Assembly (NCBI RefSeq): GCF_015350975.1
Contig: NZ_JADKRX010000005.1
Coordinates: 62,001 to 126,000 of the forward strand
DNA length: 64,000 bases
Origin: Curtobacterium sp. VKM Ac-1395
GTDB taxonomy: Bacteria > Actinomycetota > Actinomycetes > Actinomycetales > Microbacteriaceae
Direction of reading: 5' to 3'
In this document: piece by piece, positions 16,887 through 26,194 of the stretch
How the letters are laid out: every line of letters starts with the position of its first letter
Numbering within the stretch: the stretch's first letter is position 1
Position numbers and translations under genes: made by a program
The notes under the pieces: model-generated
What the model was told of the DNA's origin: nothing
Databases searched by the model: none
The model's input: only the letters and a program-made list of their open reading frames with translations

Positions 16887-17740
16887 CCGGCACGTCCGGC
16901 GACCGCACCGCCATCGTCACCGTCTCGTACAACTCCGACGACGTCCTCGGCCCGTTCCTCGCGTCGACGCGGGCAGCGAGCACGCAGGACGTCGAGGTGG
17001 TGGTGGCCGACAACGACTCCGCGAGTGCGGCGCACCTCCGCGAGGTCACCGAGGCCGCCGGTGCCCGGTTCGTGGCGGTCGGCGCCAACCTCGGGTACGG
17101 CGGTGCCGTCAACCGCGCCGTCGACACCCTCGACCCCGACGTGGGCTGGGTGCTCGTGTCCAACCCCGACGTGGTACTCGAGCCGGCGGCCCTCGACCGG
17201 ATGCTCGACACCGCCAGGGCCGACCCGACGATCGGGTCCGTCGGCCCGAAGCTGCTCGAACCGAACGGCGACGTCTACCCCTCGGCCCGCCTCCTGCCGT
17301 CCCTCCGGACCGGCCTCGGACACGCGGTCTTCGCCAACGTCTGGCAGGGCAACCCGTGGACCAGGCGCTACCGGCAGGACGGCGACCACTCGACCCGCCG
17401 TGACGCCGGGTGGCTCTCCGGCGCCTGCGTGCTGGTCCGTCGCGACGTCCTCGACCGGCTCGGCGGCTTCGACGAGGGGTACTTCATGTACTTCGAGGAC
17501 GTCGACCTCGGCTGGCGGATCGGCCGGCTCGGCCTGCGCAACGTGTTCGAGCCCGCGGCGACCGCGACGCACATCGGCGGGACGGCGACGCAGGGGTCGT
17601 CCGAGCGCATGCGCCGTGCACACCACGAGAGCGCCTACCGCTTCCTCGCGCAGAAGTACTCCGCGTGGTGGCTCTGGCCGCTCCGGGTCGCCCTGCGGAC
17701 GGCACTGGCGATCCGGGCCCGCGCCACCCACACCCGCTGA
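16883..17740 (+). CDS. wbbL: GT2 rhamnosyltransferase, WbbL-like
   Basis: 285 residues. TAIVTVSYNSDDVL, ADNDS, GANLGYGGAVNRA, VSNPDVVLEP and GWLSGACVLVRRDVLDRLGGFDEG followed by FMYFEDVDLGWRI match the WbbL family. In mycobacteria that enzyme adds rhamnose from dTDP-rhamnose to GlcNAc-PP-decaprenol, the linker of the cell-wall galactan. Here it could start or link the exported glycopolymer. It overlaps the preceding gene by 4 nt. The symbol rests on motif resemblance only. Confidence 0.75.
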   Translation: MTGTSGDRTAIVTVSYNSDDVLGPFLASTRAASTQDVEVVVADNDSASAAHLREVTEAAGARFVAVGANLGYGGAVNRAVDTLDPDVGWVLVSNPDVVLEPAALDRMLDTARADPTIGSVGPKLLEPNGDVYPSARLLPSLRTGLGHAVFANVWQGNPWTRRYRQDGDHSTRRDAGWLSGACVLVRRDVLDRLGGFDEGYFMYFEDVDLGWRIGRLGLRNVFEPAATATHIGGTATQGSSERMRRAHHESAYRFLAQKYSAWWLWPLRVALRTALAIRARATHTR

Positions 17741-17745
17741 CCCGG

Positions 17746-17751
17746 TAGCCT
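17746..17751 (+). promoter_or_regulatory. -10 box TAGCCT
   Basis: TAGCCT 43 nt before the ATG at 17795, just after the wbbL-like stop codon. Confidence 0.35.
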
Positions 17752-17794
17752 CTCTCAGGAACCCGTCACCTCTCCCCGACCCGGAGCGCAGCAC

Positions 17795-18931
17795 ATGATC
17801 CTCGCCGTCACCCTGATGGTCCGCGACGAAGCGGACGTCCTGCCCGCGTGGTTCGACCACCACGTCGCACAGGGGTTCGACGTCTTCGTCATCACGGACA
17901 ACGGGTCGACGGACGGCACCGCCGACCTCGTGCGGGCCTTCGCCGAGCGCACCGACGTCGTGGTCGACCTGCGCCACGACCCGGTGCACCGCAAGCAGCA
18001 GGGCACCGTGGTCACCGGCATGGCCCGCGACGCCGCCAGCGTCCACCACGCCGACTGGGTCGTCAACGCGGACGCGGACGAGTTCATCCTCCCCGTGGAC
18101 CGGTCGCGCACCGTCCGTCAGGTGTTCGAGCAGCTCGACCCGGCCATCGGCGCGTTCTTCGTCCCGGTCGTCAACCTGACCGGCCGCATGGCGAAGTCCG
18201 GGGCCGGCGTGGAGCGGCTGCACTGGCGGGACGAGCGCACGGCGGAGGAACTCCGTGCCGCCGGCCTCGTCGCCCCACCGACGCCGAACACGGTGCACGT
18301 CGGGGACCCCGAGGTCACCGTCGTGCAGGGCAACCACCGCGCGAGCGTCGCGAACGGCGCCCCGGTGCCCGACGACCTGGCGCTCGAGGTCCTGCACCTG
18401 CCGTGGCGCTCCTGGAAGCAGTACGAGCACCGCGTCGAGGTCAGCGGCCGTGCCTACGAGGCCAACCCCGACCTCACGCCGAGCCCGCGCCACCACGGCA
18501 TGATCGACTACCGGCGACTGCAGGACGGGCTGCTGCAGGCGGCCTTCTCGCTGCGGTTCGTGACGGACGACGAGGCCGAGGCCGGCTCGTTCCGCCGGGA
18601 CAACGGCATCGCGGACGGGCTCCGTCGCGCCGGCTCCCCGGCGGTGGACGGCGAGCCGGACCCGCTCGTCGCCCCGGCCGAGGTCCGACGGCTGCAGGCC
18701 CTCGGCCGCTCGATCGTGTCGCGCGACCTGCGCATCGAGGACCTCGAGGACGCGCTCGCCGCCGAGCGGGCCACGGCGGACACCCTCCGCTCGGCGGTGC
18801 AGTTCGAGCGCACGCGGGCGGACACGTTCCAGCGGGACCTGCAGGGCGAACTCGACCGGATGCGTGCGCGTCGTGTCGTCCGCCTGGCCGACCGCGCCGG
18901 CACCATCGCCCGCCGCATCCGCCACCGCTGA
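17795..18931 (+). CDS. GT2-like glycosyltransferase (Glyco_tranf_2_4 type) with C-terminal coiled coil
   Basis: 378 residues. The opening MILAVTLMVRDEADVLPAW, DVFVITDNGSTDGT and VVNADADEFI are typical of the Glyco_tranf_2_4 family, often annotated as glycosyltransferase family 2 or 92-like. The region around LPWRSWKQYEHRVEVSGRAYEAN is conserved in such proteins. Residues about 300-365 are charged and helical, likely a coiled coil. A single gene between its own promoter and a shared terminator. The substrate cannot be told from sequence. Confidence 0.7.
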   Translation: MILAVTLMVRDEADVLPAWFDHHVAQGFDVFVITDNGSTDGTADLVRAFAERTDVVVDLRHDPVHRKQQGTVVTGMARDAASVHHADWVVNADADEFILPVDRSRTVRQVFEQLDPAIGAFFVPVVNLTGRMAKSGAGVERLHWRDERTAEELRAAGLVAPPTPNTVHVGDPEVTVVQGNHRASVANGAPVPDDLALEVLHLPWRSWKQYEHRVEVSGRAYEANPDLTPSPRHHGMIDYRRLQDGLLQAAFSLRFVTDDEAEAGSFRRDNGIADGLRRAGSPAVDGEPDPLVAPAEVRRLQALGRSIVSRDLRIEDLEDALAAERATADTLRSAVQFERTRADTFQRDLQGELDRMRARRVVRLADRAGTIARRIRHR

Positions 18932-18980
18932 CGGCCACAGAGCACCCGCCCGGCGGCCGGCCGCCCCGCTGCCGTCAGCG
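18926..18980. terminator. Bidirectional hairpin spanning two stop codons
   Basis: CGCTGACGGC at 18926-18935 pairs with GCCGTCAGCG at 18971-18980. Each arm contains the stop codon of one of the two convergent genes. The loop itself contains the palindrome GGCGGCCGGCCGCC. Confidence 0.6.
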
Positions 18981-20903
18981 CCGTCCGCGCTCCTGCCGCC
19001 CGCCGCGCTCCCGTCGCACTGCGTCGAGCAGCGTCTCGGCCCGCCGCGCGAAGGAGTGCTCCGCACCGATCCTGGCTCCGCGCGCCGCACGGTCAGCGTC
19101 CGACGCCGACTCCCCCAGCTGGACCAGCTCCCGCAGGTCCGCCACGTCGGTGTAGGGCCGCACCGCGCCGTGGAACAGCGCCTCGGTGCCCGGCACGGGA
19201 TCCGTGACGACGAGCGCTCCGGAGGCCGCGGCGTCGAACAGGCGGTTCGACACGAAGCCGTCCCGCGCCATGTCGTCCCAGTGGTCGTTGAGGACGACCC
19301 GGGCGCTCCGGTAGAGCGCTGGCAGCTGCTCGTTCGGCACGAACACGCCGCGGTGCACGCCGTCCGGCAGCAGCGACTCCCAGCCCTCGCCCCAGACGGC
19401 GAGGTCGACCCCGGCCTCGACGGCGTCCCGCACGACGGGACGGAACACCCGCCGGGTCTTGCCGACGAACGCCGTGTCGAGGTCCGGGAAGGCCGGGTCG
19501 GCGGACCCCGGATGGAAGCGCGCCGGGTCCGTGGCCTGCAGGAGCGGCTCGACGGCGAGCCCGGTCCCCGCCGTCACCCGCGCGGCCCACACCGGGCCCG
19601 CGGCGAAGCAGAGGTCGTGGCGTGCCAGCTCGGCGGCCGTCACGAGGTCGGGGTGCGAGATCACCCAGAGCACGTTCGTCGCCGTGGGGTGCACGGGGGT
19701 GTCGTCGAGGCCGCGGAGGGTCAACGCGACGTCGTCGAGGTGCTCGGAGAAGGGCCGGACGTGGGCCTCGCGGTGGTCCACCACGACGTCCTGCCCGAGC
19801 CCGCGGAGCGCGACGGCGAGGTCGCGCGCGAAGAACGTGTCGCCCCAGTCGTCCCCGCGGGGGCCCGGGTGCGCGGCGATCCGGACCGACCAGCGCAGGC
19901 GTTCGCCGCGGTCGAGCGTGCGGAGCCACGTCCCCCGGACGACCGGTTCCCGGAGCGCGACCGGCGCCCCGGCCGCGTCCGCCGACGTCTCGTCGGGCGC
20001 CAGGCCCAGGCGGGCCAACGCCGCGTCCACCGCGTCGTCGGACCGCCCCCGCCAGACGGCCAGTGCGTCGGCGGCGTCGGTGTCGTAGCGGCGCTCCCGG
20101 AGGACGGACGTGCGGTAGACCCGTCCGACGGGCACCACGACGCAGTCCCCGCTCACGGCGTCCGCGGAGTCACGGGTCAACCGGGCGACGGCGGTCCTGG
20201 TGTCGACGGTGACGACGGGCACCGCGAGCGCGGTGGTGCGCACGGCGAAGCAGGGCTCGTCGCCGGCGAACACCCGCGCGCCGTCGAGGGCCTCGGCGTC
20301 CTCGGACGGGTGTCCCCGCAGGAGCGCCGCGACCGGCGCGGTCCCCCGGACCAGCACCGCGCCCGCACTCGCGACCACGTCGTCCGGGGTGCGGACCACG
20401 GGCAGGGCGACCACGGCCTCCCGGCGGTCGTGGTCGGGACCGCCCACCGGACCGACGGCCGCCACCAGCCGGGCGAGCGCGCCGTCCGGCAGGGCGATGC
20501 CGGCGTCCTGCACGACGACGACCGACGACCGGAGGAGGGGCCGCGCGGCGGCGACGGCACCGCCCCAGGTGGCCGCGACGGTGGCGCGGGCGACGTCGTG
20601 GTCGTCACCGGCGAGGACGGGCGGGTAGGTGCTCTGCGGTCCGGCGTGCACGTCGTACGCGCTCACCAGGACGGTCCGTGCCCCGGCGATGCGCGCCGCG
20701 CGCACGGCACCCAGGTGCGCACCGGCGCGGAACGCCGACTCGGCGACCGTGACGACGACGTCGAAGCCGTCCGTCTGCGGCTGCGGTGCGTCCGTCACCA
20801 GGGACGTGTCGACCGGGAGGCTCGGCTCGCCCCCGGCTGGCCCGTCCGGCCCGGTCGTGGTCGCGGGGACACCGGGCCGGCCGAGCAGGCGACGGAACGC
20901 CAC
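18975..20903 (-). CDS. Large glycosyltransferase with CgeB-like C-terminal domain
   Basis: 642 residues. The N-terminal half (FDVVVTVAESAFRAGAHLGAVRAARIAG; VVVVQDAGIALPDGALARLV) looks like a degenerate GT-A domain. The C-terminal half (WVISHPD, FVGKTRRVFRPVV, VWGEGWESLLPDG, RSARVVLNDHW, NRLFDAAASGALVVTD) is a GT-B domain of the CgeB/Glyco_trans_1_2 kind. The GTG at 20903 lies two bases after the rfbA stop, so it is translationally linked to rfbA and rfbC. A rhamnosyltransferase role is plausible from that linkage alone. Confidence 0.7.
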   Translation of the reverse strand: MAFRRLLGRPGVPATTTGPDGPAGGEPSLPVDTSLVTDAPQPQTDGFDVVVTVAESAFRAGAHLGAVRAARIAGARTVLVSAYDVHAGPQSTYPPVLAGDDHDVARATVAATWGGAVAAARPLLRSSVVVVQDAGIALPDGALARLVAAVGPVGGPDHDRREAVVALPVVRTPDDVVASAGAVLVRGTAPVAALLRGHPSEDAEALDGARVFAGDEPCFAVRTTALAVPVVTVDTRTAVARLTRDSADAVSGDCVVVPVGRVYRTSVLRERRYDTDAADALAVWRGRSDDAVDAALARLGLAPDETSADAAGAPVALREPVVRGTWLRTLDRGERLRWSVRIAAHPGPRGDDWGDTFFARDLAVALRGLGQDVVVDHREAHVRPFSEHLDDVALTLRGLDDTPVHPTATNVLWVISHPDLVTAAELARHDLCFAAGPVWAARVTAGTGLAVEPLLQATDPARFHPGSADPAFPDLDTAFVGKTRRVFRPVVRDAVEAGVDLAVWGEGWESLLPDGVHRGVFVPNEQLPALYRSARVVLNDHWDDMARDGFVSNRLFDAAASGALVVTDPVPGTEALFHGAVRPYTDVADLRELVQLGESASDADRAARGARIGAEHSFARRAETLLDAVRRERGGRQERGRR

Positions 20904-20905
20904 GG

Positions 20906-21769
20906 TCAGCCGCGGAGCAGGTGCTGCAGGTAGACCCCGTAGCCGCTCTTGGCGAGCGGGGCGGCGAGGTCGGCGAGCGCGGCGTCGTCGATCCAGCCGT
21001 TGCGCCAGGCGATCTCCTCGATGCAACCGATCTTGTGGCCCTGGCGGTCCTCGATCACCTTGACGTACTCGGACGCCTGCATCATCGACTCGAACGTACC
21101 GGTGTCGAGCCAGGCGGTGCCGCGGTCGAGGACCTCGACGCCGAGGGTGCCGGCCTCGAGGTAGCGCTCGTTGACGGTCGAGATCTCGAGCTCACCGCGC
21201 GCACTCGGCTCGATGGTCTTGGCGATCTCCACGACGTCGTTGTCGTAGAAGTACAGCCCGGGCACCGCGTAGTTCGACTTCGGGTGGGTCGGCTTCTCCT
21301 CGATGGAGACCGCGGTGAAGTCGTCGTCGAACTCCACGACGCCGTACGCCTTGGGGTCGGCCACGTGGTAGGCGAAGATCGTCGCGCCCTGCACGGTGGT
21401 GTTCTTCTGCAGGCTGGTGCCGAGGCCCGTGCCGTGGAAGATGTTGTCGCCGAGGACGAGCGCCACGCTGTCGTCGCCGATGAAGTCCTCACCGATCACG
21501 AACGCCTGGGCCAGGCCGTCGGGGCTCGGCTGCACGGCGTACTCGATCGTCATGCCGAGGGCCGAGCCGTCGCCGAGGAGCGCCCGGAACTGGTCGTTGT
21601 ACTCCGGCGTCGTGATGACGAGGACCTCGCGGATACCGGCCATCATCAGCGTCGACAGCGGGTAGTACACCATCGGCTTGTCGTAGATGGGCATGAGCTG
21701 CTTCGAGATGCCCTTGGTGATCGGCCAGAGGCGGGTGCCGGAACCGCCGGCCAGGATGATGCCCTTCAT
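20906..21769 (-). CDS. rfbA: Glucose-1-phosphate thymidylyltransferase
   Basis: 287 residues, full length for RmlA. It makes dTDP-glucose from glucose-1-phosphate and dTTP, the first step to dTDP-L-rhamnose. The N-terminus [18 protein letters not shown] is the nucleotidyltransferase signature; [28 protein letters not shown] and [20 protein letters not shown] are family motifs. ATG at 21769 follows GAGGACC. It lies 12 nt after rfbC in a minus-strand operon of rfbC, rfbA and the CgeB-like gene. Confidence 0.97.
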   Translation of the reverse strand: MKGIILAGGSGTRLWPITKGISKQLMPIYDKPMVYYPLSTLMMAGIREVLVITTPEYNDQFRALLGDGSALGMTIEYAVQPSPDGLAQAFVIGEDFIGDDSVALVLGDNIFHGTGLGTSLQKNTTVQGATIFAYHVADPKAYGVVEFDDDFTAVSIEEKPTHPKSNYAVPGLYFYDNDVVEIAKTIEPSARGELEISTVNERYLEAGTLGVEVLDRGTAWLDTGTFESMMQASEYVKVIEDRQGHKIGCIEEIAWRNGWIDDAALADLAAPLAKSGYGVYLQHLLRG

Positions 21770-21781
21770 GGGGATGGTCCT

Positions 21782-22393
21782 CTACTTCTTCGTGGTCCGG
21801 AGGGACTCGGTGTAGGCGACGCACTCGTCGTACGTCGGGAGCAGCCCGAGCTCGGCGGCCTGTTCGAGGGTCGGTGCGCTGGTGTCCTTCTCGCTCAGCA
21901 CGGGCTCGCCGATGCCGTCGGGCAGCGTCAGACCGACGGTCGGGTCGAGGATGCTGATGCCCTTCTCGCGCTGGGGGTCGTAGTGGGCGCTGACGAGGTA
22001 GTTCACCGTGGAGGCGTCCTCGAGCGCGACGATCGCGTGGCCGAGGCCCTCGGAGAGGTAGACGGCACGGCGGTCGACGTCGTCGATGCGCACCGAGTCC
22101 CACTGCCCGAACGTCGGCGACCCGACGCGGATGTCGATGATGTAGTCGATGAACGCGCCGCGCACGGCGGTGACGTACTTCGCCTGGCTCGGGGCCACGA
22201 GCGCGTAGTGGATCCCGCGCGCGACACCGCGCGCCGAGATCGACATGTTCACCTGGCGGAGGTCGAGCGGGTGACCGACGGTCTCCTCGAGCACGTCGGC
22301 ACGGTAGGCCTCGAGGAAGGCTCCCCGTGCGTCGCCGTGCTGGACGGGGGTGAACTCCCACGCGCCTTGGATCTTGAGTTCGCGGATCTGCAC
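21782..22393 (-). CDS. rfbC: dTDP-4-dehydrorhamnose 3,5-epimerase
   Basis: 203 residues, RmlC cupin fold. GAWEFTPVQHGDARGAFLE holds the conserved FxPxxHxDxRG region; RQVNMSISARGVARGIHYAL and the dTDP-contacting YLSEGLGHAIVAL follow. It epimerises dTDP-4-keto-6-deoxyglucose at C3 and C5. The GTG start lies only 6 nt after a TACGCT -10 box and has no ribosome binding site, so the mRNA is probably leaderless. The C-terminus is a little longer than typical. Confidence 0.95.
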   Translation of the reverse strand: MQIRELKIQGAWEFTPVQHGDARGAFLEAYRADVLEETVGHPLDLRQVNMSISARGVARGIHYALVAPSQAKYVTAVRGAFIDYIIDIRVGSPTFGQWDSVRIDDVDRRAVYLSEGLGHAIVALEDASTVNYLVSAHYDPQREKGISILDPTVGLTLPDGIGEPVLSEKDTSAPTLEQAAELGLLPTYDECVAYTESLRTTKK

Positions 22394-22399
22394 CGGAGC

Positions 22400-22405
22400 A
22401 GCGTA
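22400..22405 (-). promoter_or_regulatory. -10 box TACGCT of the rfbC operon, leaderless
   Basis: Minus-strand TACGCT ending 6 nt before the GTG start of rfbC. Confidence 0.5.
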
Positions 22406-22444
22406 GCAACCGGTCCGCTGATGTGCGGGGTGCCGGGCCGTCGG

Positions 22445-23557
22445 TCAGGACAGTCCGAGTGCCGACCGCCAGGCCCGTTCGCCCGGCTCGTCGCGCCCCT
22501 CGGCCACGACGCGCTCGGCTCGGACGTACGCCTGGGCCCGGCGGACGCGGTCCTCGGGGTCGTGGAACGCGGTGCGCAGCGCAGAGCGCCAGGAGTCCGT
22601 GCCGTCGTCGGCGAGGAGGCCGCCGTGTGCGTCGACGCCGGCGTAGGAGGGCCGGTCGGACCCGACGAAGGGCAGCCCGAGCATCGAGTACTCCAGGAAC
22701 TTCAGGTCGCTCTTGGCGTCGTTGAACCGGTCGTCCGTCAGCGGTGCGACGCCGGCCGACCAGCGGTCCGCGTGCTCGCGGAGGAAGGCCACGAACTCGG
22801 GGTAGTGCGACGCGCCCTCCGGCAGGGCGAGGCGGTCGTGCCAGGCGTCGTCGTCGTGCGTCACCCCGACGACCTCGAGCCGGACGGGTCGGCCGTCGTC
22901 GTCCACGAACCCGTCGAACACGTCGCGGAGCAGGTCGAGGTCGCCGCCGTGCGTCGCGCTCCCCATGTAGAGGACCCGTCGGGGACCGTCGGTGGTCGGG
23001 GTCACCGGGTCGTGCGCCCACAGCCCGGGCTGGACGCCGTTCGGCACGACGACGGCGTCGATGCCCTCGGCGGCGAGGACGGCACGGAGGGGCTCGGTCG
23101 AGACGACCACCGCGTCGGCGCCGCGGACGAGCCGGTCGACGGCGGCCAGGCGGTCGGGGTCGTACTCGGCGCGGGCCAGTCGCTCGCGGGCCTCGGCGGT
23201 GAAGAAGTCGTCGTCCACCTCGGCGACGATCCTGGTGCCCTCGGCGGCGGCCCGGGCGAACGCGGCGTCGAGCGCGGCGAGCGGGAACGCGTCACGCTGC
23301 ACCAGGACCGCGTCGAGGTGCGCGGTGTCCGACCCGTCCGCCCAGCGCACCGGGTCGACCTGCGCGACACGTGCTGCGCCGGACGCGGCGAGCGCCGACA
23401 TCCGCCCGGTGACACGGATGTGCGCGGAGGCCGGGTGCACGCCGCCGGCACCGTGCACCACGAAGCCGACGAGCGGCGGCGCCTGCGGTGCGAGGGGCTG
23501 CGGCTGCGGTGCGGCCCGGCCGAGCAGACGGGCGACGGTCGACCGGAGAGGAGCCAT
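22445..23557 (-). CDS. Glycosyltransferase, GT-B fold (Glyco_trans_1_4-like)
   Basis: 370 residues. The pattern is that of single-GT-B enzymes: ASAHIRVTGRMSALAASG in the N-terminal domain, VVVSTEPLRAVLAAEG and VVPNGVQPGLW at the linker, then VLYMGSATHGGDLDLLRDVFDG, GVAPLTDDRFNDAKSDLKFLEYSMLGLPFVGSD-type donor-site residues in the C-terminal domain. Related proteins act in surface polysaccharide assembly. It reads toward rfbC but rfbC has its own promoter in the 51-bp gap. ATG at 23557 is chosen because the sequence upstream loses coding character. Confidence 0.75.
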   Translation of the reverse strand: MAPLRSTVARLLGRAAPQPQPLAPQAPPLVGFVVHGAGGVHPASAHIRVTGRMSALAASGAARVAQVDPVRWADGSDTAHLDAVLVQRDAFPLAALDAAFARAAAEGTRIVAEVDDDFFTAEARERLARAEYDPDRLAAVDRLVRGADAVVVSTEPLRAVLAAEGIDAVVVPNGVQPGLWAHDPVTPTTDGPRRVLYMGSATHGGDLDLLRDVFDGFVDDDGRPVRLEVVGVTHDDDAWHDRLALPEGASHYPEFVAFLREHADRWSAGVAPLTDDRFNDAKSDLKFLEYSMLGLPFVGSDRPSYAGVDAHGGLLADDGTDSWRSALRTAFHDPEDRVRRAQAYVRAERVVAEGRDEPGERAWRSALGLS

Positions 23558-23593
23558 GCGCCCATCGTGGCACGGCACGAGGAACACCCTGCA

Positions 23594-23599
23594 TAGACT
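23594..23599 (+). promoter_or_regulatory. -10 box TAGACT
   Basis: TAGACT 9 nt before a GTG at 23609 and 51 nt before the preferred GTG at 23651. Confidence 0.45.
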
Positions 23600-23650
23600 G
23601 GGACGTCCGTGTGCCCCGTCACAGCATCGAACCAGGGAACCCACCGCCTC

Positions 23651-24592
23651 GTGAAACTGTTCGTCCAGATCCCCTGCCTCAACGAAGAGGAGACGCTCCC
23701 GTCGGTCCTCGAGACGATCCCGACGTCGATCCCCGGCGTCGACGAGATCGAGATCCTCATCATCGACGACGGCTCGACCGACCGCACCGTCGAGGTCGCA
23801 CGGGCCCACGGGGTCACCCACTTCGTCCGGCACACCACGAACATGGGCCTGGCGCGCTCGTTCCGCGACGGCGTGGACTACGCGCTGCTCCACGGCGCCG
23901 ACATCGTCGTGAACACCGACGGCGACAACCAGTACCCGCAGGCGCACATCACCGAGCTCGTGCAGCCGATCATCGAGGGCACGGCGGACATCGTCATCGG
24001 CGACCGGCAGACCCGGACGATCGAGCACTTCTCGGGCTTCAAGAAGCTCATGCAGCGCTTCGGGTCCTTCGTGGCCAGCCGTGCCGCGGGGCTCGACCTG
24101 CCCGATGCCGCGAGTGGCTTCCGCGCCTACTCGAAGTACTCGCTGATCCGTCTCAACATCGTGACGCGCTTCAGCTACTGCATGGAGACCATCGTCCAGG
24201 CCGGCTACAAGCGCCTGGCGATCGCGAGCATCCCGATCACCACGAACGCGAAGACCCGCGAGTCCCGGTTGTTCAAGAACATCTGGCAGCACATGTTCCA
24301 GTCCGGGTCGGCGATCGCCCGGGTGTACCTGATGTACCGGCCGATGGCGCTGTTCGCCTCGGTCAGCGCGGTCTTCGGCGTCGCCGGGCTGATCCCCTTC
24401 GTGCGGTACCTCGTGCTGCTGTGGACCGACAGCGGCGGGAACCACCTGCAGTCCCTGATCCTCGGCGTCACGCTGGTCATCAGCGCGTTGCTGTCGATGG
24501 TGATCGGCGTGGTGGCCGACCTGACGCGGATGAACCGCACCCTGGCCGAGGAACAGCTCGACCTGCAGAAGCTCGCGCGCTACGGCGACTGA
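23651..24592 (+). CDS. GT2 polyprenyl-phosphate glycosyltransferase-like membrane protein
   Basis: 313 residues. GT2 domain: VKLFVQIPCLNEEETL, IDDGSTDRT, VVNTDGDNQYPQ, ASGFRAYS. Two hydrophobic hairpins at the C-terminus (about residues 225-290) place it with the DPM1/GtrB-like enzymes that load a sugar onto polyprenyl phosphate. The GTG at 23651 starts exactly at the conserved domain with AGGGA upstream at slightly long spacing. A GTG at 23609, 9 nt after TAGACT, would add 14 residues and be almost leaderless. The following membrane protein starts 4 nt after the stop, suggesting a synthase and transferase pair. Confidence 0.8.
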   Translation: MKLFVQIPCLNEEETLPSVLETIPTSIPGVDEIEILIIDDGSTDRTVEVARAHGVTHFVRHTTNMGLARSFRDGVDYALLHGADIVVNTDGDNQYPQAHITELVQPIIEGTADIVIGDRQTRTIEHFSGFKKLMQRFGSFVASRAAGLDLPDAASGFRAYSKYSLIRLNIVTRFSYCMETIVQAGYKRLAIASIPITTNAKTRESRLFKNIWQHMFQSGSAIARVYLMYRPMALFASVSAVFGVAGLIPFVRYLVLLWTDSGGNHLQSLILGVTLVISALLSMVIGVVADLTRMNRTLAEEQLDLQKLARYGD

Positions 24593-24596
24593 GCGG

Positions 24597-26153
24597 ATGA
24601 CGAGAGGACCGGACGCCCCGGTGGTCCGACCGCGCGTCGGACGGTCCGAGCGCCTCGCGCTCGGGATGGTCGTCGTCGCGTTCGCCTTCGTCCTCGGGCT
24701 CTGGGCGGTGCTGGTCCCGCCGTTCCAGGCCCCGGACGAGAAGGCGCACTTCGACACCGCGATGCACCTCGCGATCGGCGACCGCTGGGTCGGCCCCGGC
24801 GACCAGCGCTTCCTGAACGCGGTACAGGCCGCCGCCGGTCAGGCCGCCGCCGGCACCGACACCATGAGCGCCTCGTCGCGTGCCACGGTGCAGGAGCTCC
24901 GCACGGCACACCCGGGGATCGACGTCGGCGCGGTGGACCAGATGACCCAGCACCCGCCGACCGCCTACGCGCTGCAGGCCGTGGTCCTCCGGCTGGTGGG
25001 CTTCGAGCACCTGCGCTGGGACCACGCCCTGCTGGCCCTGCGCCTGTTCGACGCGCTGGTGGTGCTCCCGCTCCCCGTGCTGGCCTGGGCAGCGGTCCGT
25101 CGGCTGACCCGGTCACCGCGGGCCGCCGTGGTCGGGGCAGCCGCGGTGCTCGCCGTCCCGGAGCTGGCCTCGATCGCCGCGTCGGTGACGAACGACGCCC
25201 TGACGATGACGCTCGGCGGCGTCGTCACCGTGCTGCTCGTGCGGACGATGACCCGGGACCGTCGTCGGCGGACCCTGGTGCTGCTCGGCATCGCGCTCGG
25301 CGCGCTCGTCATCACGAAGGGCACCGGGCTGCCCGCCGTCCCCGTCGTGGCGCTCGCCCTGCTCGTCGGCCCCGGAGCACCCGCGTGGGGACGCCGCCTC
25401 GTCGAGACGCTCGGCACGCTGCTCCTCGCCGGCGTCGTGGGCGGGTGGTGGTGGGTCAGGAACCTGCTCGTGTACGGCACGCTGCAGCCCGACGGGTACG
25501 CGGCCATCCGCCCGCCGCAGTCCTTCCCCCGCGGGCAGGGGCCCGACCTGCTGACCTTCGTGGACGTGAGCTGGGGCACCGTGATCCGGACGTTCTGGGG
25601 CAGCTTCGGCGTGAACGCCTTCGCGGCGCTGTCACCGTGGCTGGTCGTGCCGCTGACGCTCGTCACGGTCGGCGTCGTCGTGGTCTGGGCCTTCCGGCGG
25701 TCGGCGGAACGACGCGCCGCCGTCCTGCTCGCCGTCTTCCCCGTGCTCCTGCTCGTCGCCCAGACGCTCACGAGCGTCCGCGGCTACCTCACGACGACCG
25801 CTGTCGTCGGCACGCAGGGCCGCTACCTGTTCCCCGCCGTCGTCGCGGTCGTCGTGCTCAGCGCACTGGCCTGGCGACGTCTGCCGCTCGGCGGACGGGC
25901 TCGGCGACTGCTGCCGGTCGTCGTCGTCGCCGGTGCCGGTGCCCTCGCCGCGACCGGGCTCGTGACGGCCCGCGTGCGGCTCGTGCCGGGCGCCGGGTAC
26001 GCGGTGTGGTCCGACGGCCACCTCGGTGCCCTCGCAACCGGCGTGCTCGCGCTGCTCGCGCTGGCCGCCACGGCGCTCGCCGTGGTCGCCGTCGCCAGGA
26101 CCCCGTCCCCGCTCCCCGGCGCGCTCGACGACCCCGACCGACTCCCCCGCTAG
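24597..26153 (+). CDS. DUF2142-like polytopic membrane protein, putative GT-C transferase
   Basis: 518 residues with about 11-12 helices. The first exported loop reads PPFQAPDEKAHFDTAMHLA, with the acidic DE-H signature of the DUF2142/GT-C group; HPPTAYALQA follows in the large loop. Such proteins probably use polyprenyl-phosphate sugars on the outer face of the membrane. It starts 4 nt after the GT2 gene that could supply its donor. Its TAG stop is part of the rfbB -10 box. Confidence 0.7.
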   Translation: MTRGPDAPVVRPRVGRSERLALGMVVVAFAFVLGLWAVLVPPFQAPDEKAHFDTAMHLAIGDRWVGPGDQRFLNAVQAAAGQAAAGTDTMSASSRATVQELRTAHPGIDVGAVDQMTQHPPTAYALQAVVLRLVGFEHLRWDHALLALRLFDALVVLPLPVLAWAAVRRLTRSPRAAVVGAAAVLAVPELASIAASVTNDALTMTLGGVVTVLLVRTMTRDRRRRTLVLLGIALGALVITKGTGLPAVPVVALALLVGPGAPAWGRRLVETLGTLLLAGVVGGWWWVRNLLVYGTLQPDGYAAIRPPQSFPRGQGPDLLTFVDVSWGTVIRTFWGSFGVNAFAALSPWLVVPLTLVTVGVVVVWAFRRSAERRAAVLLAVFPVLLLVAQTLTSVRGYLTTTAVVGTQGRYLFPAVVAVVVLSALAWRRLPLGGRARRLLPVVVVAGAGALAATGLVTARVRLVPGAGYAVWSDGHLGALATGVLALLALAATALAVVAVARTPSPLPGALDDPDRLPR

Positions 26154-26156
26154 ACT
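26151..26156 (+). promoter_or_regulatory. -10 box TAGACT of rfbB
   Basis: TAGACT whose first three bases are the stop codon of the upstream gene; leader of about 38 nt to the rfbB GTG with a strong AGGAAAAGGAAAC ribosome binding site. Confidence 0.5.
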
Positions 26157-26194
26157 GCTCGCCGTCCGCCAACGGCCAGGAAAAGGAAACCAGC

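Noticed and set aside
20816-20830. GGGAGGCTCGG inside the CgeB-like glycosyltransferase gene
   Set aside because: Only 11 bases match the element head and no complementary arm is nearby; chance in such GC-rich DNA.
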